NCBI GenBank assembly: GCA_003427395.1
Contig: BFEA01000023.1
Location: forward strand, 3,281,357-3,311,122
From: Chara braunii
Lineage: Eukaryota > Streptophyta > Charophyceae > Charales > Characeae
Length of the DNA: 29,766 nt
Direction of reading: 5' to 3'
Shown: piece after piece, positions 1 through 9,256 of the stretch
Layout: each line of letters opens with the position of its first letter
How positions within the stretch are numbered: position 1 is the first letter of the stretch
Notes under the pieces: model-generated
What the model was told of the DNA's origin: nothing
Database searches by the model: none
Seen by the model: only the letters and a program-made list of their open reading frames with translations
Position numbers and translations under genes: made by a program

Positions 1-22
1 ACTATAATTCTCTTGGATTGTT

Positions 23-600
23 ATGTGATGATGATGGCGTAGCGGTTATGTGATGATGATGGAATAACGAAGATGATTCGCTGACGATGATGATATATGT
101 GATGATGATAATGATGACTCATCGAAATTACAGATGATGACTCATCCGTCTCAGCACGGATGTAATACAGTAATTACGTTAGTCGCTAAGCTACCGGAGT
201 GGCCCGGGTCCACTTGCCCGGCCGGGCCAAAAAGAAATAAAAAAATGAAAATTATTTTTAAATTTAAATTTGTATTTTAAATTTGGTAAAGAAGTTCGAT
301 GTGACCCTGAGGCAAAAGTTTTTCAGTTTATTTTTCTGCATGACATAGTTTTTTTTTCGGATTTTTGGAATTCTTTTGTTTGTTTGTTTGTTTTTTTGTC
401 CGTGACCTTCCCTGGTCCTTGCACGGCCGGGCCGCCCGGGAAAACAGGGTGACCCGGGCGGCCCGGCTGGTTGGTTAGTCGTATTCTCGCGATATCGTCA
501 TGATTGCATGAGGATGAGGGCAATGGCGTTGGTGATGATGATGATAATGATGTTGATGATGATATTTACGGTGATGATGATCGATCATCAGGGATAGCAT
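23..600. repeat. GAT-rich degenerate tandem repeat, split by an insertion
   Basis: Runs of GATGAT/ATGATG with interruptions fill about 23-150 and resume at about 500-600. The two halves are separated by the inverted-repeat element at 186-473, so the repeat was there first. No coding exon can be read in it. The missing first FolD exon would have to lie upstream of it, so it is probably intronic or 5' flanking sequence. Confidence 0.6.
186..473. mobile_element. MITE family A, copy 1 (288 bp, 8-bp target duplication)
   Basis: Short non-coding element flanked by identical 8-bp direct repeats GTTAGTCG at 178-185 and 474-481. Its ends are GC-rich imperfect inverted repeats: GGCCCGGGTC near the left end matches the complement of GACCCGGGCGGCC at the right end. 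The middle is AT-rich with a short GTTT run. A second copy lies at 2354-2689 with a different 8-bp duplication, so this is a mobilised non-autonomous DNA element. An 8-bp duplication fits hAT or another 8-bp superfamily, but the ends are not classic hAT ends, so I leave the superfamily open. Short open frames inside it are shared by both copies only because the element is repeated. Confidence 0.8.
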
Positions 601-848
601 GATTAATGATTATATGCTTATGGGATTCACAACACGACGATGATGTGATGCTGGTGATGTCGTGCCGACAATTCCCAACATGGCATTACAAATTTCTATT
701 ATTTTACGTAATTTATTTCCTAGCTTGGCGTTTATAGATGAAAATGTGTACTTTTTTGAAACATATTTTGGTTCTTTGTTCTTAATTAGACCATTAATCA
801 TTGAGTAATTAACTAATGAATGAATTACTGTGCGTGGTTGTGTATCAG

Positions 849-1032
849 GTCCCCGGATTGGCTGTCGTGATCGTGGGTGAAAGGAAGGATTCACAGACAT
901 ACGTGCGGATGAAGAGAAAGGCATGTGCGGAGGTCGGGATCGCATCATTTGACCATGACTTACCGGCAGACACCTCTGAAGCAGAAGTTCTGCAAGTTAT
1001 TCAACAGCTGAATGACAACCCAGACGTGCACG
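849..1032 (+). CDS. FOLD: FolD exon with catalytic Lys (first exon in window)
   Basis: Encodes residues 1-61 of the partial protein, starting [18 protein letters not shown]. It begins after the acceptor TATCAG at 843-848, at a codon boundary. It ends with one base (G) of a split glycine codon before the donor GTAGGG at 1033. It contains the Tyr-x-x-x-Lys active-site motif. The ATG at 816 in the same frame lies before the acceptor and is not the start: FolD needs about 35 more residues, and the 11 codons between 816 and 849 do not resemble the family. Confidence 0.92.
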
Positions 1033-1239
1033 GTAGGGGGAAGAAACCGTTGCCACGTGTCCCATAGTTGTGCTTTTCACCCCCTATATCACCTCCGCCG
1101 CCACTTTTCGCTGCCCTCTTTTCTCTCCTCCCCTCTTCTCCTTTCCCCCATTCCTCCTCCCCACCATGCCCTCTCTCTCTCTCTTCAAACTCTCTTCTCT
1201 CTCTGTGCTGGCGTGCGTGCTCACGTCGTCGTTGTGTGT

Positions 1240-1315
<76 letters not shown>

Positions 1316-1317
1316 GN

Positions 1318-1413
<96 letters not shown>

Positions 1414-3769
1414 GTGGGATCCGGCAAGAGTGTGACTCTGTGATGGGTTTGACAGAGTGCTGCAGTTCCATTCGGCTTTTGCCAACTCATCAGGGTTTAT
1501 GTGTGGCACATTGGCTACATATACTAATGGAATTATTCTTTGAATTTAATTAAAACATGTTTTTTTTTTTCTTTTCTTTTTCTTTCCCTTTTTTATCAGG
1601 CATTCTTGTGCAGCTGCCTCTGCCAGCTCAGATTAATGAGCAGAATATTCTTGATGCTATCAGCATCGAGAAGGATGTCGACGGATTTCATCCAATGAAT
1701 ATTGGAAGACTTTGCATGAAGGGAAGAGATCCTTTATCAGTGCCCTGCACACCAAAGGTGAGTGTCACAGAGGCGAGTGGCCTCACTGGTCTGCTTGGCT
1801 AGTGTGTAAAAACATTGTTGAATGTATTTTGACCTAGAAGGCCGAAAGGTACATCGTCCATTATTTTGTCCTTTTCACATTTGGCAAGTGGTAGAGCGAG
1901 GGCCCATGTCAGGGAAGAGTTTCGGAAGTTCGCGAACATTTCCTATTGAAGCTGTCTTTTTTTTTTTTTTTTTTCCCGGAAGTGTCGACAATATTTTCGC
2001 TTTTTCAGTTTGATTGATGTTATCACTTTTTCCCTCCACATTCATGCTCGTTCTCCACAATAGTTGTGGTCAACTTGTAATTATTTATTTCAGATTTTTT
2101 TTTGTTTTGTTTTTTTTTACCGCATCCAGTGTTGTGTGTGGAATCTCCATTTCGCCATTTCGCATTTCGCAATAAATTATTTGGAACTTCGCTAATAGTT
2201 TCTTTTTCAGATTTACTGTATGCCATCAATTTTTCCCTCCACATTCATGTTCGCTCTCCGCAATGGACTTTCCTGTGGTCAACTTGCAATCATTTATTTC
2301 AGATTTTTTTTTTGTTTTGTTTTTTACCGCATCCACGGTGTTATATGTGGAAATACTATGCTACCAGACTGGCCCGGGTCCACTTGCCCGGCCGGTCCAA
2401 AAAGAAATAAAAAATAAAAATTCTTTTTTAATTTAAATTTGTATTTTAAATTTGGTAAAGAAGTTCGATGTGACCCTGAGGCAAAAGTTGTTCAGTTTAT
2501 TTTTCTGCATGACAATAGTTTGTTTTTCGGATTTTTGGAATTCTTTTGTTTGTTTGTTTGTTTGTTTGTTTGTTTGTTTGTTTATTTGTTTGTTTGTTTG
2601 TTTGTTTTTTGTCCGGGACCTTCCCTGGTCCTTGCACGGCCGGGCCGCCCGGGAAAACAGGGTGACCCGGGCGGCCCGGCTGGTAGCTTTGTGGAAAAAC
2701 CATTTCGCAATTTCCAATTCGCAATTTCCAATTCGCAATTCTTAATTCGTGATTCGCAATAAATTGTTTGCAATTTCGCTAATAGTTTCCTTTTTCAGAT
2801 TTCCTGTGTTATCACTTTTTTCCTCCACATTCATGATCGCTCTCCACAATGGACTTCCCTGTGGTCCACTTGCAATTATTTATTTCAGATTTTTTTTTTT
2901 TTTTTTTTTTTTTGGTTTTACCGCATCCACAGTGTTATGTGTGGAATTTCCATTTCGCAATTCGCAATTTCCATTTCGCAATTCGCAATTTCGCAATAAA
3001 TTATTTGCAATCTGCAATTCGCAATCCGGAATTTGGAATTTGTAATTTGCTATTTGCGTTATTTTCAGACTACCAGCAGTGCTTGGTTGTATGACGATGA
3101 GACGATGAACAACACCTTTGTTGTTATATCATATAGTGATACCAAGGGGATTGGAATCGCTGAATGTAAGAACAAAGAATCGTATCTATAACGGAGTTGA
3201 TAACGAACGAGCGTAAGGGGATCTTGTGGAATTACTGTATGTCAGGGAAGATGATAGGAGGAAGCCAGTGGCGCCTGCTGGCGACTTCGTGGTGGCAGTC
3301 GAAATGCGCTGGGCTTGACATCCTGACCGTTTTTTATTGTGTTCGATACTTGCGCAGGGCATTACCTTTTTTTTCCATAAGTTTTTGTCTTTTGCGACCT
3401 GGTAAATCCCTGCCGAGTTGACATCATGTGAAGTCTGTCAATCCGAATTCTATGCTTCAGTTGCTTTTCCGAATCAACTTGTCAATGACCTGACCTGGTT
3501 ACGCCAACTCTCTCTCTCTCTCTCTCTCTCTCTCCCTTCTCTGCGTTTCTCTTTCTCTATATATATTGGGCGGCCTTGTACGCAAGAGGTTCTGAACAGG
3601 GGGAGTCTTGTAAGGAAGTAGATAAAAAAACGAATTCATTTTTCCTTGTTTTCTTTCTTCTTCTTTTTCCGCTTTTGCGCTCTGATATTCTTGTGACAAT
3701 ATATATAATTCTCTCTCTCTCTCTCTCTGTATATATATATATATATATATATGTAAAATTCTCTGTGTC

Positions 3770-3817
<48 letters not shown>

Positions 3818-4381
3818 CGTGCCTGCTTCTCCCAGCCCACCTGACTGGCCATCGCTTCTGGCCACTTGCACGTCTGTCTGCCTGCACGTTCCCCTACCCA
3901 TCTGTCTCTTCGCCCATGTGTGTCCGTCTACCTGCCCTGTGCCTGCAAGTGTCACTGCGGACGTGGTGTGTGAATACTTGCTCGGTCTGCTGGCTCTTGA
4001 AAAGGACATCGGAATGGAAATAAATGATTGATCTTTGCTCTAATTTTGACTTCGCCGTCAGCTTGCCAGGTACTACTCCCTTGCTGTTTCTTTTTTTTTT
4101 TCCCAAACTTCATCCTGACAGTTGTTTGTCCTATTTCTTGTCCCTCTTTCCTTGGCAGGGCTGCGTCGAGCTGCTCGTCCGCAGCGGAATCACCATAGCC
4201 GGAAAGCGGGCAGTTGTGGTCGGCCGAAGTAACATCGTGGGCATGCCAGCTGCTCTGCTCTTGATTGGTATGAATGCCACTGTGTCCATTGTTCATTCAA
4301 GAACAGACGACCCCAAGTCCATCGTGCAACAAGCAGACATCGTCATTGCAGCCGCAGGGAGGGCACATCTCGTAAGTGCTC

Positions 4382-4413
<32 letters not shown>

Positions 4414-7263
4414 GAGCCTTGTCAAAGGCTCTGATTTCCGGTTCTTTTTTCCTGCCTTTTTGTTTTTTTTTTCCCCGTTTTCTGTCTTTCAGTAGTTGGC
4501 CATTACTGCGTTTTTTCTGGTCCTCTCAGAGGGATTGTCAGTGGAGATTACCCCCTTCCAAAAAAGAAGACCCTCCATTCCATCTAGTACACACAGTGCA
4601 TGAAAGTCGGCGTTATATACTTATGATGTGCTATCGGGTCTCGCTCCCCCACTATACATGACTGTACATGCATTTGCCCGACTTGAGGACCAGGTGCATT
4701 CGGACGAGTCCAACGTTCTGAATGTACCGGGTCCAGAGTGTGCCGAAGTGCATGTAGACTGTTTGTGTAGTGGAGCGAGGGCCATCTTCTCTTGTACTAC
4801 CAGCTTCGTTTTCTCTTTCTTTTCATCTTCTTTTTTTTTTTTTTTTTTTTTCCCGCTGTCTCTTCCTAACTCTTACACGTCCTCCTCCTCCTCCTCCTCC
4901 TCCAAAGTCTGCCATGTCGATCTGGCTTATCTATTTCTACTGTCGTCTTCCCCCGACCATAACGCACCGTGATAATGAATGTATGCAGCTATTTTCCCGG
5001 TTCGGTACATCCATAATGCCGTATAATGATTATAGGACTCGACCCACCGCTATGTTTGCCGCCACGCTGGTCACCACCCACCGAACATCGGCTGGGAATT
5101 TGGGATCATAGAGTGAGCACTACCGGCAGCAGAGGGCATGCTCACGCTAGAAGCCTAGCACTGTTCTGAATGTATCTGACCGCAATTGCGGCCGGGTGTG
5201 AATGCACTTGACCCCAATCACGTCCATAATTCAGTCCAAAAAGTCTTCAAGTGTGAGTCTGCTCTGAGTGTGCTTGCTGGTTATGAATCACGGAGTGAGT
5301 GAATACCGGTGAACCACTCTTGCCGCTCAACGGGATTTCCTCTTCCCCTGCCTCTCTCCCCGTCCACCATCTCCTTTAGACATCTAAATGTATGTGACCG
5401 CAAATGCGGTAAGAAGAGCCCAACCTGCTGATATGTAAACTGTCATCACTGAGGAATCCTCCTTAGACATCTTTAAAGCACAATGCACCCACATTGACTG
5501 TGGTAGAATGGAGTAATCAGTAACCTGACTGGTGCCTACCGGCAGGTAACTGGGCCACTGAACTTGGAATCGCCCGGAATCACCCTTAGGGGCAAAGTAC
5601 TCAGACTACCGTCTTCCGCCGAACACAACGCACCCTCATTTTGGCTGTATCTGGCCGCAAATATAGCTTGTATACATTCATTTTAAGGGCGCGTTATGTT
5701 CGGTGGAAGACGGTAGGCCCTCAAAGTGGCAGAATGGCAGTGAGCGCGGCCAGATAGAGTCCTCAGACATGTGGGAGGACTCTATCTAGTTGCTCATTTT
5801 GCGCCTTTTTGCGGTTTTGAGCACCTCGTGTGAGTATGCCGTGAATCGCCCTGAATCCCTCTAGTACAAACCGTAATTACTCGAGTACGAGATCCAATGT
5901 CTTGTCTTTCTTGCGTGGGCTCAGTAAAGTCAGGCCTTTGGCTTCAGGTACGTCGTGTGTCCTGAGGTTGCCTGGAAGTCCAGTCCACGTGGGAAATTGG
6001 TCATTTGATCCAGTCGAACTTTCCCAAATAGGTAAGAGAACTCGAAGCAAGTACATTCATACGGCTCGTACCTAACCTCTTACAGGTGTCTGTAGTGAAT
6101 ATGGTGAAATCATACTCTTGCCCCATCCATCAGTAAAGGTGAAAGGTTATTTAATAAATAAAGAAGAAGAAGAAGAAGAAGAAGAAGAAGAAGAAGAAGA
6201 AGAAGAAGATCCGGGGTCGGTAGGAATACAGCAGCCAATTCAGGATAGATTCCGGGTCGGTAGGAATACAGCAGCCAATTCAGCATAGATTCGGGGTCGG
6301 TAGGAATACAGCAGCAGCCAATTCAGGGTAGATTCGGGGTCGGTAGGAATACGGCAGCCACTTCAGGCTCGATTCAGGCCTCTCGAGGTTCCTTAGAGGT
6401 ATACCGCGCACACAGCGCCCGATTCACCGTCTGTAGGCTGATTGAACATGTTCGGTATAGTGTAAGGACTGCCGTCAGATGACTGTGCCTACCAACCCTG
6501 AGTCAGCGTCAATTGACTCTGGATCAATCTCCTGACTCTGCTGAACTTTCCTCTTGCCCTGGCTCGCTCCTCGTCTCCTTTCCTTGCTAAGAAGTTCTGA
6601 GTTCTGTTGCTTGACACTAAGTTCTGTTGCTTGACACTAAGTTATGTTGCTTGACAGTAAGTTCTGTTGCTTGACACCCAAGCAGCTAAGTGCCAGGCTC
6701 AGCCTTGGGGGGTTTGAAGAGTCGTTCACTTCCATGATTGGTAATTGTACCGGGAAAGGAAGGCTTCATAATCAAGTAAAAGCGCTTTGAACATGTTTGG
6801 TGGGAGCCTAACCCACTCATGGGACAGAGGCAAGGCCCTGATGTGATGTAGTGGTAATCAATCCGGAGTTTTGCGGACTGTGGCATTCTATTGTGGAAGC
6901 ACTTACAGTTGTTACCAAAGCACTGCAGAAAACACCCAACTTTTCAGCCCAAAACTTACAGGTGTGTGTGTGTGTGTGTGTGTGTTTGTGTGTGTGTGTC
7001 TGTGTGTGTGTGTGTGTGGTGAACAGGTTAAAGGGGACTGGCTGAAACCTGGGGCCGCAGTGATTGATGTTGGAACAAATGCAGTGGATGATCCAACAAA
7101 GAAGAGTGGATACAGATTGGTTGGAGATGTTGATTTTGAGGAAGCGAAGAAGGTTGCAGGGCATATCACTCCCGTGCCCGGGGGAGTAGGCCCTATGACT
7201 ATTGCTATGCTATTGCAGAACACTCTAGACAGTGCTAGAAGGTCCGCTGAAGCACAAGCATAG
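849..7263 (+). CDS. FOLD: Bifunctional methylene-THF dehydrogenase / methenyl-THF cyclohydrolase (5'-partial, 4 exons)
   Basis: Spliced coding sequence join(849..1032,1600..1757,4159..4371,7027..7263) gives 263 residues and a TAG stop. FolD oxidises 5,10-methylene-THF to methenyl-THF with NADP+ and hydrolyses that to 10-formyl-THF, supplying one-carbon units. Visible in the partial protein: the substrate-site Tyr18 and catalytic Lys22 in the YVRMK motif, Gln66 in GILVQLPLP, Asp89 in KDVDGFHP, the Rossmann signature GRSNIVGMP at 136-144, and the C-terminal PGGVGPMT at 236-243. These match the human MTHFD1 residues Tyr52, Lys56, Gln100 and Asp125. All introns are GT-AG. About 35 N-terminal residues of the usual ~290-300 are missing; no exon for them is found in 1-848, so the first exon and any transit peptide lie upstream of the window. 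Compartment therefore cannot be decided. No frameshift or stop is seen, so the gene looks functional. Confidence 0.93.
1231..1409. repeat. Compound (TG)n(AG)n microsatellite in FolD intron 1
   Basis: Two successive (TG)n-(AG)n blocks: TG to 1294, AG to 1316, an N at 1317, TG to 1353, AG to 1409. The N marks where the two blocks were joined, so true length and structure are uncertain. It lies in the 567-bp intron between 1032 and 1600. All open frames here are dipeptide-repeat artefacts. Confidence 0.95.
1600..1757 (+). CDS. FOLD: FolD exon with Gln and Asp active-site motifs
   Basis: Starts after a T-rich tract and TATCAG at 1594-1599. Its first two bases (GC) complete the glycine codon opened by the previous exon, giving [11 protein letters not shown]. 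It continues through [10 protein letters not shown] to PCTPK and ends in phase 0 at AAG before a consensus donor GTGAGT. This is the most conserved part of the FolD active site and has every expected residue. Confidence 0.94.
2016..3063. repeat. ~200-bp tandem repeat in FolD intron 2, three copies, one interrupted
   Basis: Units share a fixed order of landmarks: CCTCCACATTCATG, a CAATGGACTT-type stretch, TTATTTCAGA plus a T run, ACCGCATCCA, GTGTGGAA, then CATTTCGCAA and related short CGCAATTTCC repeats, then TCGCTAATAGTTTC. The CATTCATG landmark occurs at about 2038, 2240 and 2829. The spacing is about 200 bp for the first pair and about 590 bp for the second, because a 336-bp MITE plus a duplicated 8-bp site lies inside the second unit. 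No coding potential is seen. Confidence 0.8.
2354..2689. mobile_element. MITE family A, copy 2 (336 bp, 8-bp target duplication)
   Basis: Same element as at 186-473, flanked by TGTGGAAA at 2346-2353 and 2690-2697. The ends show a clearer inverted repeat than copy 1: GCTACCAG at 2360 and CTGGTAGC at 2680-2687, followed inward by the CCCGGG-rich arms. It is longer than copy 1 mainly because the internal GTTT run has expanded to many units. It sits in FolD intron 2, inside the GTGTGGAA motif of a ~200-bp tandem repeat whose other copies show the uninterrupted site. Confidence 0.85.
3508..3812. repeat. CT, TA and CT/GT microsatellites in FolD intron 2
   Basis: A (CT)n run at about 3508-3534, then a CT run at 3713-3728, an (TA)n run at about 3729-3752 and a further CT-rich run ending near 3812. 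The remainder of the intron to 4158 is pyrimidine-rich and ends in a normal acceptor. Open frames here are Ser-Leu or Arg-Glu repeats and are not genes. Confidence 0.9.
4159..4371 (+). CDS. FOLD: FolD exon with NADP-binding Rossmann motif
   Basis: Phase-0 exon of 71 codons beginning [11 protein letters not shown] after CTTGGCAG and ending AAGRAHL before the donor GTAAGT at 4372. It carries the dinucleotide-binding signature GRSNIVGMP and the following HSRT, the usual place where FolD selects NADP. It joins exactly to the previous exon as PCTPK-GCVELL, the continuity seen in plant FolD proteins. Confidence 0.94.
4382..4903. repeat. T-rich stretches and (CCT)n in FolD intron 3
   Basis: Poly-T runs at 4385-4413 and 4831-4850 and a (CCT)n run at about 4880-4903 occupy the start of the 2655-bp third intron. 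Between them is unremarkable mixed sequence. Nothing coding is recognised. Confidence 0.7.
4937..5010 (-). mobile_element. MITE family B, decayed copy
   Basis: Reads as a degraded reverse-orientation copy of the 111-bp element at 5606-5716. It has the end CGTCTTCCCCCGA, then CATAACGCACC, then AATGAATGTATGCAGCTATTTT, which line up with the complement of that element's right half. The opposite end is not recognisable, so it is truncated or too diverged. Confidence 0.5.
5130..6160. other. FolD intron 3 interior, no gene seen
   Basis: Apart from the 111-bp MITE this stretch is mixed sequence. It has scattered short repeats of a TGTATSTGACCGCAA-type motif (about 5168 and 5390) that may be relics of other small elements. 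No exon-like reading frame or RNA gene is recognised. Confidence 0.5.
5606..5716. mobile_element. MITE family B, copy 1 (111 bp)
   Basis: Near-palindromic ends: CTACCGTCTTCCGCCGAAC at the left is answered by the complement GTTCGGTGGAAGACGGTAG at the right, giving terminal inverted repeats of about 26-29 bp. The core contains ATAGCTTGTATACATTCATT. A second copy of identical length lies at 14357-14467. Each end carries a TA two bases from the boundary, so a Stowaway-like TA target duplication is possible. Because CTA/TAG is also part of the palindrome, the exact boundary is uncertain. It is in FolD intron 3. Confidence 0.8.
6161..6207. repeat. (GAA)n microsatellite in FolD intron 3
   Basis: Uninterrupted AAG/GAA triplets immediately before a 40-bp tandem repeat, so the two arrays abut. 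Confidence 0.95.
6208..6370. repeat. 40-bp minisatellite, four units
   Basis: Units start at 6208, 6248, 6288 and 6331, each opening GATYCSGGGTCGGTAGGAAT. Three are 40 bp and the third is 43 bp because a CAG is duplicated. The units differ at only a few positions, so the expansion is recent. It is in FolD intron 3. Confidence 0.92.
6601..6678. repeat. 20-bp minisatellite, four units
   Basis: GTTCTGTTGCTTGACACTAA is repeated at 6601, 6621, 6641 (one change near the start, one near the end) and 6661 (partial). It is in FolD intron 3. Confidence 0.92.
6961..7018. repeat. (GT)n microsatellite abutting a splice acceptor
   Basis: A long GT run with a few interruptions occupies the place where the pyrimidine tract of FolD intron 3 should be. 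The acceptor AG is at 7025-7026, 8 bp after the run. Confidence 0.95.
7027..7263 (+). CDS. FOLD: FolD last coding exon
   Basis: Phase-0 exon of 78 codons plus a TAG stop, beginning [18 protein letters not shown] and containing [10 protein letters not shown] near the end. The acceptor is GAACAG at 7021-7026. It lies only 8 bp after a long GT run with no pyrimidine tract, which is unusual for a 3' splice site. Another AG at 6959-6960 (CTTACAG) sits just before the GT run; using it would add 66 bases that stay open in the reading frame but do not match the family. Confidence 0.93.
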   Translation, partial: VKGDWLKPGAAVIDVGTNAVDDPTKKSGYRLVGDVDFEEAKKVAGHITPVPGGVGPMTIAMLLQNTLDSARRSAEAQA

Positions 7264-7270
7264 CCACGTT

Positions 7271-7329
<59 letters not shown>

Positions 7330-7800
7330 CTGGGGGAGCGAAGGGTTCTCGGACTATGGATGGAAGAGATGTTTATGGAATTCACTGATGCGTGAAGAGA
7401 AGATTGAGGGGTTGAGATTGCTTAGGGTAGCAGCCTGGCTGGCTGTGTGAGGTAGGGTGGGGATGCTAAGTCAGTGGTTGGAGCGCAGTTAGTGGTTGGA
7501 GGGGGTCTTGTTGTTCAAATTTTTGGATTTAGCGGAAATGCATTCCGCGGGAGCCAAATTTTGTCATTTTGATCAACGATGAGATTCTCGTGAAATTGAT
7601 TGAGTCTGATGTTTCAACGGTTGTCAGAGTCAGCAGCAAGTCTGTCAGAGGGTCAATTATTGTTCTTTCTATCAGAATTTCTGGGAGCTGCAGTTGAATT
7701 GTTATTCTTCTATTAGATCTACTAGTCAATCATTTGTGCACATGTTTAGAGTCATTATGGATATTGGAGATGTTCCACACTTCTTTTGTGGGAGGAGGGA
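7264..7800 (+). other. FolD 3' UTR and flank, with (GA)n at 7272-7327
   Basis: Directly after the TAG stop there is a 56-bp GA run, then mixed AT-richer sequence with no reading frame of note. No strong AATAAA polyadenylation signal is seen, and plant-type signals are too loose to place. The FolD transcript presumably ends here. Confidence 0.5.
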
Positions 7801-7812
7801 GGAGGGCGGAGT

Positions 7813-8715
7813 CCAGGAGGTGAAACGACTGTAGGTGGGGGTGTTAATTAGATGAAAATGAACGAAAATAACGAGGCTCCCTGCACATACGAGGTTCTAA
7901 GATATTCATCCGTTAACCAGTTCCTGGAAGCTGATATCTAGCCGGTTAACCAGTTCCTGGAAGCACATACGAGGTTCTAGATGAAAATGAACGAAAATAG
8001 CCGGTTCTCTGGGAGTTAACTGGGAGGAGATGATATCCCCAGTTCACTGGGAGTTAACTGGGAGGAGTCGATATCCGGTTCACTGGGAGTTAACTGGGAG
8101 GAGATCCTATCCTGTTCCAGGAGGTGAAACGACCGTAGGTGGGGGTACTCTAATTAGATGAAAATAACGAGGCTCCCTGCACATACGAGGCTCTAAGATA
8201 TTCATCCGTTAACCAGTTACTGGAATCTGATAGACGGTTCACTGGAAGTTAACTGGGAGGTGTTGATATCCGGTTCACTGGGAGTTAACTGGGAGGAGAT
8301 GATATCCCCGGTTCACTGGGAGTTAACTGGGAGGAGATCCTATCCTGTTCGATAAGAGTTAACTGGGACGAGGGCAATGGGAGTTAACTGGGACAAGGTG
8401 ATATTCAGGGAACTGGGAGGAGGTGATTTCCAGTTAAACCGAAGGAGAGGCGATGATACCCGGTTAATTGGGAGGAGGTCATATGCAGTTTAAACCACCA
8501 GTACTTCCTAAAGTGGTGCCCGTTAACAAGCCACGATTTTAAAGGAAACGTACCGGTCACTACAGGAGCGCCCAAATTCATCCGACTAGAAACGTTTCTA
8601 TTCTATTTTTCTGGACGGTCGAATCGGGTCGATAGCTGGGCCAAGTACAGTAACTTGTGGTTTCACGGTACTGGGAGGAGGTGATGTCCAGTTAACTGGG
8701 AGGAGTTGATATCCA
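7813..8715. repeat. GTTAAC minisatellite with a ~304-bp higher-order duplication
   Basis: Core units of about 36-38 bp read GGGAGTTAACTGGGAGGAG followed by GATATCC, recurring at least eight times between about 8000 and 8480 and again at 8668-8715. A larger block beginning CCAGGAGGTGAAACGAC is present at 7813 and again at 8117, giving a second-level period near 304 bp. The array is interrupted by an inverted-repeat element at 8492-8663. No coding potential is apparent. Confidence 0.88.
8492..8663. mobile_element. MITE family C, copy 1 (172 bp)
   Basis: The left end AAACCACCAGTACTTCC and right end AAGTACAGTAACTTGTGGTTT are inverted relatives of each other. A second copy at 13927-14077 has the cleaner right end AAGTACTGGTGGTTT. 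The shared interior includes GGAGCGCCCAAATTCATCC and CTAGAAACGTTTCTA. This copy sits inside the GTTAAC minisatellite, whose units continue on both sides. No clean target duplication was found. Confidence 0.75.
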
Positions 8716-8871
8716 CCCCATACCAGTCACCAAGCGTGATATGACGTAGCAGTGACAAATATGGGTGGGTGGGGTGTGAGGTGTCTTACCGGTAGAGAGA
8801 GGAAGGTGGTTGGTTGAGGGTTGGAGGTGAGTGGAGCGGCTGGTGACCGGTGGGGATGTGGGAATAATGTC

Positions 8872-9109
8872 CACGTGCGGCATCGCTCTGCTCAATTGTT
8901 GTGCGCTAAGCGGGTCGTGTCATCACCCCATACAGCTGCATGAATGACAGCACGTGGCATTGGGATGCAGCTGCTCACGAGTGGAAAATTGACACGTGTC
9001 CATTTGTCTTTTTTGTGGGATGACCATGCATGGTTAATCACGTGGGGCAATTGTCCCACGTGAGTAGAAACCCACTCACGGATGTGATGGGCTGAGACAA
9101 TTACACGTG
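8872..9109. promoter_or_regulatory. Cluster of six CACGTG G-boxes
   Basis: CACGTG occurs at 8872, 8951, 8993, 9039, 9057 and 9104. Those at 9039 and 9057 are arms of a near-palindrome (CACGTGGG and CCCACGTG, 8 bp apart), and the one at 8993 is inside the perfect palindrome GACACGTGTC. In plants, G-box/ABRE motifs bind bZIP and bHLH factors. The density is far above chance for a 6-mer. No recognised gene follows: the next frame (from 9107) runs into poly-T after about 30 codons. The regulatory role is inference. Confidence 0.45.
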
Positions 9110-9217
9110 GATGAAGGTCATTTCGACTGGATGGAATTCATTCAAGAACGTTGTTTGGCCTTCTTGGGAATGTCAGCCGATGATGCGGTGATGGATGTGT
9201 TTCTTTTCTTTGTTTTN

Positions 9218-9256
<39 letters not shown>

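Noticed and set aside
816-848. ATG at 816 as the FolD start codon
   Set aside because: It lies before a good AG acceptor and its 11 codons do not resemble FolD, which needs about 35 more N-terminal residues.
1001-1509. Overlapping open frames across the TG/GA microsatellite
   Set aside because: They are dipeptide repeats (VC, HT, RE, SL) forced by the simple repeat, on both strands, through an N.
270-2762. Two similar short frames (both starting [17 protein letters not shown]) as a small protein family
   Set aside because: The shared sequence is the interior of two copies of the same non-coding MITE. The similarity continues at DNA level outside the frames and the frames run into TTTG repeats.
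6208-6678. CRISPR array (regular 40-bp and 20-bp repeats)
   Set aside because: The units are contiguous with no unique spacers, and they lie in an intron of a eukaryotic gene.
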